From assembly GCA_030386875.1 (NCBI GenBank), contig CM059576.1, forward strand, positions 20,439,058-20,503,057: a DNA stretch of 64,000 nt. Reading direction: 5' to 3'. Shown in pieces: positions 60,340 through 64,000 of this stretch. This stretch comes from Morinoia aosen. Taxonomy: Eukaryota; Arthropoda; Malacostraca; Amphipoda; Talitridae. The notes below the pieces were generated by a model. It was not told the DNA's origin. It searched no databases and saw nothing but the letters and a program-made list of their open reading frames with translations. The position numbers and the translations under genes were made by a program. Position 1 is the first letter of the stretch; the number at the start of each line of letters is the position of its first letter.

Positions 60340-62130
60340 AACTGATCGCAGAGCTTTAGGTAAAATGTAATGTGTCTTGAGGTTTTGCTTTTTATGCAAA
60401 AAGTAGAAATAGAAACCGATATATGTACATGTGCGCATATATGTGTGCGAAACGTGTGCATGTTTACACTGATACATAAACAGTTATGTTTGCGTGCGCA
60501 CACGTACATACTCACGCACACACCAACACACATATTCATGTATATACGTATTGAAAACGAATATAAGAAAAATGCTAATAGACCTGAAAAATAATCTTAC
60601 TCTTTAAATATTTAAAATGACAGCCCAAGCTCTGATGAATCGTAAGAAATAACCTGAGGAAAGATAAGGAATAGAAAAGGACTTCGAAAAACGTATAAAT
60701 GGAATGGTTTTTTAATTTCCTAAAGGAAATTTTAAGAAAACTCAAGTTACCGCTGAGGAACAACAACAACAAAAAACATATATCTTCAATATATCATATC
60801 ATATATCATATCTTCTCGATATTCTCTGCAACATCATGCGAACATGGGTACATGGGATAAAATGGAGATACAGTGTAGGCCAGTTACCACTCATGATTGA
60901 CAAATATCTACAAAATTTTGGCAGAAATGCGCAAACAAACATATACTCAACATCAAAATTTGCTTGTACAACATACGGACAGAAAGATAATTTTACCACG
61001 ATTCATACGCTCAAATTACGATTAATTTCATTAATTGTATTTGTCATTAATCCGATTCACAGAGACGTCCTCTGGTGTAAGTGGGAGATCTATTTTTGAA
61101 TCATTTCGCTAGTGCAATAAAATTTATTAACCGGATGGTTTTTGTGTAAAGAAATGAAATATAAACATGTATATCTATTTATGTAGATATATATATATAT
61201 ACAGCTATATACGTACACACACATATTAATATATGTACTTATTGAGAATTGTACTTATTGAGAATAAAATATAAGAAAAAAATACAAATATAAAATAAGA
61301 GGATGGAAACAACCTACCATCTATTACACCGATAATGACAGTTGAGCTCATTGTAATCCTAAGAAATTTTTCGAAAAAAAATAACTAAAAGGAAAAAAAG
61401 ATTCGGAAAACGTAAAATGAACTGGTTTTTAGTTTCTTCATAGAAATTTTTAAGAAAACTCAGGTTACAGTCAAGAAACAACACAACTCTTCAGCATTAT
61501 ACAGACATGTATACATGGGATAAAATGGAGTAACATTGTGGCCGGATATCACATTTGAGTGGAGAATATTTACAAAATTTAGCACATATAGGTAGATTAA
61601 GCAATGGTCCGAAGTGATAATTTTGATAACAGAAATTAACAGTTTTTTTCGATTTTAAAGTTTAGTGCTGGTGTGCACTGAACGCACGGAAAAATATTAA
61701 AAGACTAAATGAAAATGCTTAAATTAACCCCTCCCCCCCAGCTCAGCCGAAATCGATTGAAAACATCTTCGAGAATGATTTTGAAATAACGAGACAACGT
61801 TAGCCAAAATTTAATTCATTATAAACTTTGCACAATCCTCACATTTATAAGCCTGTATATTGGTGTACACACAAAATGTATTTCAGAGTATGTTTTCCAT
61901 ACGGATGTTAAATAATAACACAGAGAAGAAAAAATAACAAAATAAAGATGAGGAAATACTCCTAATTATGGAAAAAACGTTCATTCTGCTGTATTGAACT
62001 CACGGCTGGGGTGCTCATTATTGTCGACAGAAATAGTTAAGATGAATGCACGAATAGCTTAGCAAACGTAAAATGAAATAGTTTCTAATTTTCTAACAGA
62101 AATTTCAGGAAAATTAAAATTTCTGGTAAA
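60340..62130. repeat. diverged long tandem repeat, ~660-720 bp period, 2-3 copies
   Basis: Shared anchors: acatgggataaaatggag at 60849 and 61512; ttttaagaaaactca(a/g)gttac at 60730 and 61448, with a weaker third copy near 62105; cgtaaaatgaa(c/a)tgg or cgtataaatggaatgg before each. Each unit also has a tatata/gtacac-rich stretch. Copies are too diverged to be recent. Confidence 0.55.
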
Positions 62131-62159
62131 TGGGAAATTCCCACCGAAATGCTGCAGGT

Positions 62160-63066
62160 CTATAGAGATGCAAAATGACGTGGCACATTTACTCTAAATT
62201 CTTTTACAGTTTTAGAGTTTTTGATATGCTGGGGAAGCTTGTTCCACAAAAAAGCTCCAGAAACTGAGAGAGCTTTTTGTCCCACGTTAGATGAACGGTA
62301 ACTGACTAAAACATCATTCCTCCGATTTGGTTTTTTGTTTGGGATATTAGATGGAAAAAATTTTACCACCTCTGCATTACTTTGGGGGAGGTACAGAGAG
62401 GAGAACACTCGTCGAGCTTTTTGGATCATGAATCTGTTCGGTATTGGGATCCAGTCGAGTTTTCTTAAAAGAGGGGTGACATGATCGTATTTATTGAAAT
62501 TTCCTTTGCACACCACTTTAGCGGCGAAGTTTAGACATTTTTGCAACTCTTCCTGACGATATTGAGGTAAATTTCCCCATACAAGACTGCAGTAGTCCAG
62601 GCGCGATAAAACTAAAGACTGAATCACTAACAATCTAGATTTTTCGTCAAGTGTGTTCTTAATGCGATGAAAGAACATTAAGGTTCCGTTTATTTTGTTG
62701 CACATTGTTTCGACGTGTGAATTGAAAGTCATATTTTTGTCAAACCAAACACCCAGATTTTTTACCGTCTCTACTGGTTCAATTGTATCGTCTCCAAATG
62801 TTAGCTTGAATGGTGGTAAATTTTTAGTCGCATTCTGTGATCCAAAAATAATGCATTGCGTTTTACTTGCGTTAAGTTTGAGGCCATTATGGTCATACCA
62901 CAATTTAAGGTTTCACAGAAGGTTTTCAGCGTTGGCTTGTGTTTCTTTTAAATCTGCTGTTGAGCTTGTCATGGCAATTTGTACGTCATCAGCATACATT
63001 GAGATTTTTGTGCATGCCGGCATGGTGGGGAAATCATTGATGAAAATTGAAAATAAGAGCGGGGAC
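62160..63066 (-). pseudogene. LINE-D: RT C-terminal fragment
   Basis: On the minus strand it starts at PLLFSIFINDF and MYADDVQIAM (motif C), has one in-frame stop before NLKLWYDHNG, then runs open from 62903 to 62160 with GLKLNASKTQCIIFGSQ, VKNLGVWFDKNMTFNSH, LDYCSLVWGNLP and FLWNKLPQHIKNSKTVKEF. This is the typical end of a Jockey/CR1-type LINE RT. The 5' part is missing exactly where the 645-bp palindrome begins, so the palindrome is inserted in it or it was truncated there. It differs from the LINE-A and LINE-B families. Confidence 0.8.
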
Positions 63067-63110
63067 TTTTACAGACCAATATAAAAGGGAACGTTCTTTT
63101 AATTGCAAAC

Positions 63111-63138
63111 GTTTCGAAATCTCTGATTCCATCATCAG
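63111..63138 (-). ncRNA. hammerhead-like motif, left palindrome arm
   Basis: On the minus strand: CTGATGA, T, GGAATC-AGA-GATTTC, GAAAC. The full CUGAUGA core is kept and stem II has one G-U pair. It follows ttttacagca. Confidence 0.5.
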
Positions 63139-63667
63139 TGCTGTAAAACAAAGAACAAAAAATGATAATCAGCAAATTGCGAAAAAAAACTATAAGAAAT
63201 TAATATCACTATAACTACATCAAAAAACACTATACCTAACCGTTAAAAATAAAAAATAAAATTCTCTTAAACATTCGTAGCCAGACGTACACATACGCCT
63301 AAATTCTACCAATCAAACCAACACACAATAACATCTACACAAATTAACAGAACCACACACACACACATTCAAACACATTTCTATTTACACAGTTGGGCAA
63401 TACTGTGTAAATAGGAGTGTGTGTGTGTGGTGTGTGTGCGTGTGTGTGTGCGTGGTTCTGTTACTTTGTGTAGATGTTATTGTGTGTTGGTTTGATTGCT
63501 AGAATTTAGGTGTATATGTACGTCTGGCTCGAATGTTTAAGAGTAATTTTGTTTATATTTTTAATGGTTAGGTATAGCGTTTTTTCGATGTAAGTATAGT
63601 GCTATTAATTTCTTATAGTTTTTTCGCAATTTGCTCATTATCGTTTTTTGTTCTTTGTTTTACAGCA

Positions 63668-63695
63668 CTGATGATGGAATCAGAGATTCCGAAAC
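63668..63695 (+). ncRNA. hammerhead-like motif, right palindrome arm
   Basis: CTGATGA (63668-63674), T, GGAATC-AGA-GATTCC (perfect 6-bp stem II), GAAAC. All core bases match the hammerhead consensus that I can check by eye; stems I and III are not obvious as a monomer. It follows ttttacagca. Confidence 0.55.
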
Positions 63696-63725
63696 GTTTG
63701 CCATTAAAAGAATGTTCCCTTTTAT

Positions 63726-64000
63726 TTTTGTTCTTCATCTCATTTTTTGAATTAGTTAGTGAATACGAACATATATTTTGGGTATGATACGAGTGTATCG
63801 TGTCAGACTAATAAAATTAATAGAAAAATGTTAGAAAAACGGTTTATTTTCAATAAATTTTAAATATCTAACATTAATCCATTGTTGTTACTCACACATG
63901 GGCATCGAACTACTCATGTCACGTGTCCAAACGAAAATGGTTGAGAGAAAGCATGGAAAAATGAATTCCCTACCATGCGTTAGGATTTTGACAATGCATA
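63726..64000. other. AT-rich sequence to window end
   Basis: No feature recognised. Confidence 0.5.

Larger units (their letters stand above)
63081..63725. repeat. 645-bp imperfect palindrome with PLE-like termini
   Basis: Outer ends ataaaagggaacgttc and gaatgttcccttttat are complementary, and similarity runs inward through both arms to a hairpin tip ctatttacacagt-tgggcaat-actgtgtaaatag at 63381-63414. Each arm contains a hammerhead-like motif and a CA/TG run near the tip. The arms differ by scattered substitutions and small indels. No coding sequence. This could be a foldback element or two Penelope-type ends joined head to head. Confidence 0.8.

Overview
The window is eukaryotic and very probably arthropod. 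It is AT-rich, has no bacterial-style operons, is packed with decayed LINEs, Penelope-like elements, a Ty3/gypsy element and Tc1/mariner fossils, and contains TTAGGTTA-rich repeats of the kind common in insects and crustaceans. I cannot fix the order or species from sequence alone. The organism assignment is inference.

Host gene. Four short, GC-richer open segments on the minus strand (28175-27955, 25927-25738, 12881-12733, 1959-1800) each have an AG acceptor and a GT donor. Their splice phases chain correctly through all three introns, giving 239 codons of one reading frame. I read them as consecutive internal exons of one unrecognised host gene whose 2.0, 12.9 and 10.8 kb introns hold most of the mobile DNA of the first 28 kb. 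The protein shows LRR-like alternation of hydrophobic strands, but I do not recognise the family.

Mobile DNA, left half. A split Tc1 fossil (2.2-5.1 kb, -) and a nearly complete but broken LINE (5.7-11.9 kb, -; ORF1 with zinc finger and SGNH esterase, ORF2 with endonuclease and RT) lie in the last intron. Inserted in the LINE 5' region is a 1.1 kb block of four 258-bp tRNA-derived units, two in each orientation, bounded by a 14-bp direct repeat. A second LINE family (16.5-19.8 kb, +) is interrupted inside RT motif A by a 916-bp miniature LTR element (TRIM) with TG...CA repeats, a TGAA target duplication and a 105-codon membrane-type ORF. Two transposase remnants follow at 23-25 kb.

Mobile DNA, right half. 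A Penelope-like element (PLE-1, 31.2-33.7 kb, -) contains a 5'-truncated LINE. A 27-bp in-frame tandem repeat and two more transposase fossils lie at 35.2-37.6 kb. PLE-2 is flanked by an 11-bp duplication at 39190 and 52981. Its left terminal repeat is split by a complete 10.96 kb gypsy element (39219-50181, 1.64 kb LTRs about 2% apart by eye, AGTT duplication, broken gag and pol, no env). The last 10 kb hold a ~1.3 kb inverted-repeat element, a 26-bp minisatellite with 217-bp higher-order structure, a small MITE, a diverged ~0.7 kb tandem array, a LINE fragment and a 645-bp palindrome.

PLE-1, PLE-2 and both arms of the palindrome carry hammerhead-ribozyme-like motifs just downstream of a pyrimidine tract ending in AG. 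No intact mobile-element gene set is present, so every autonomous element here looks inactive.
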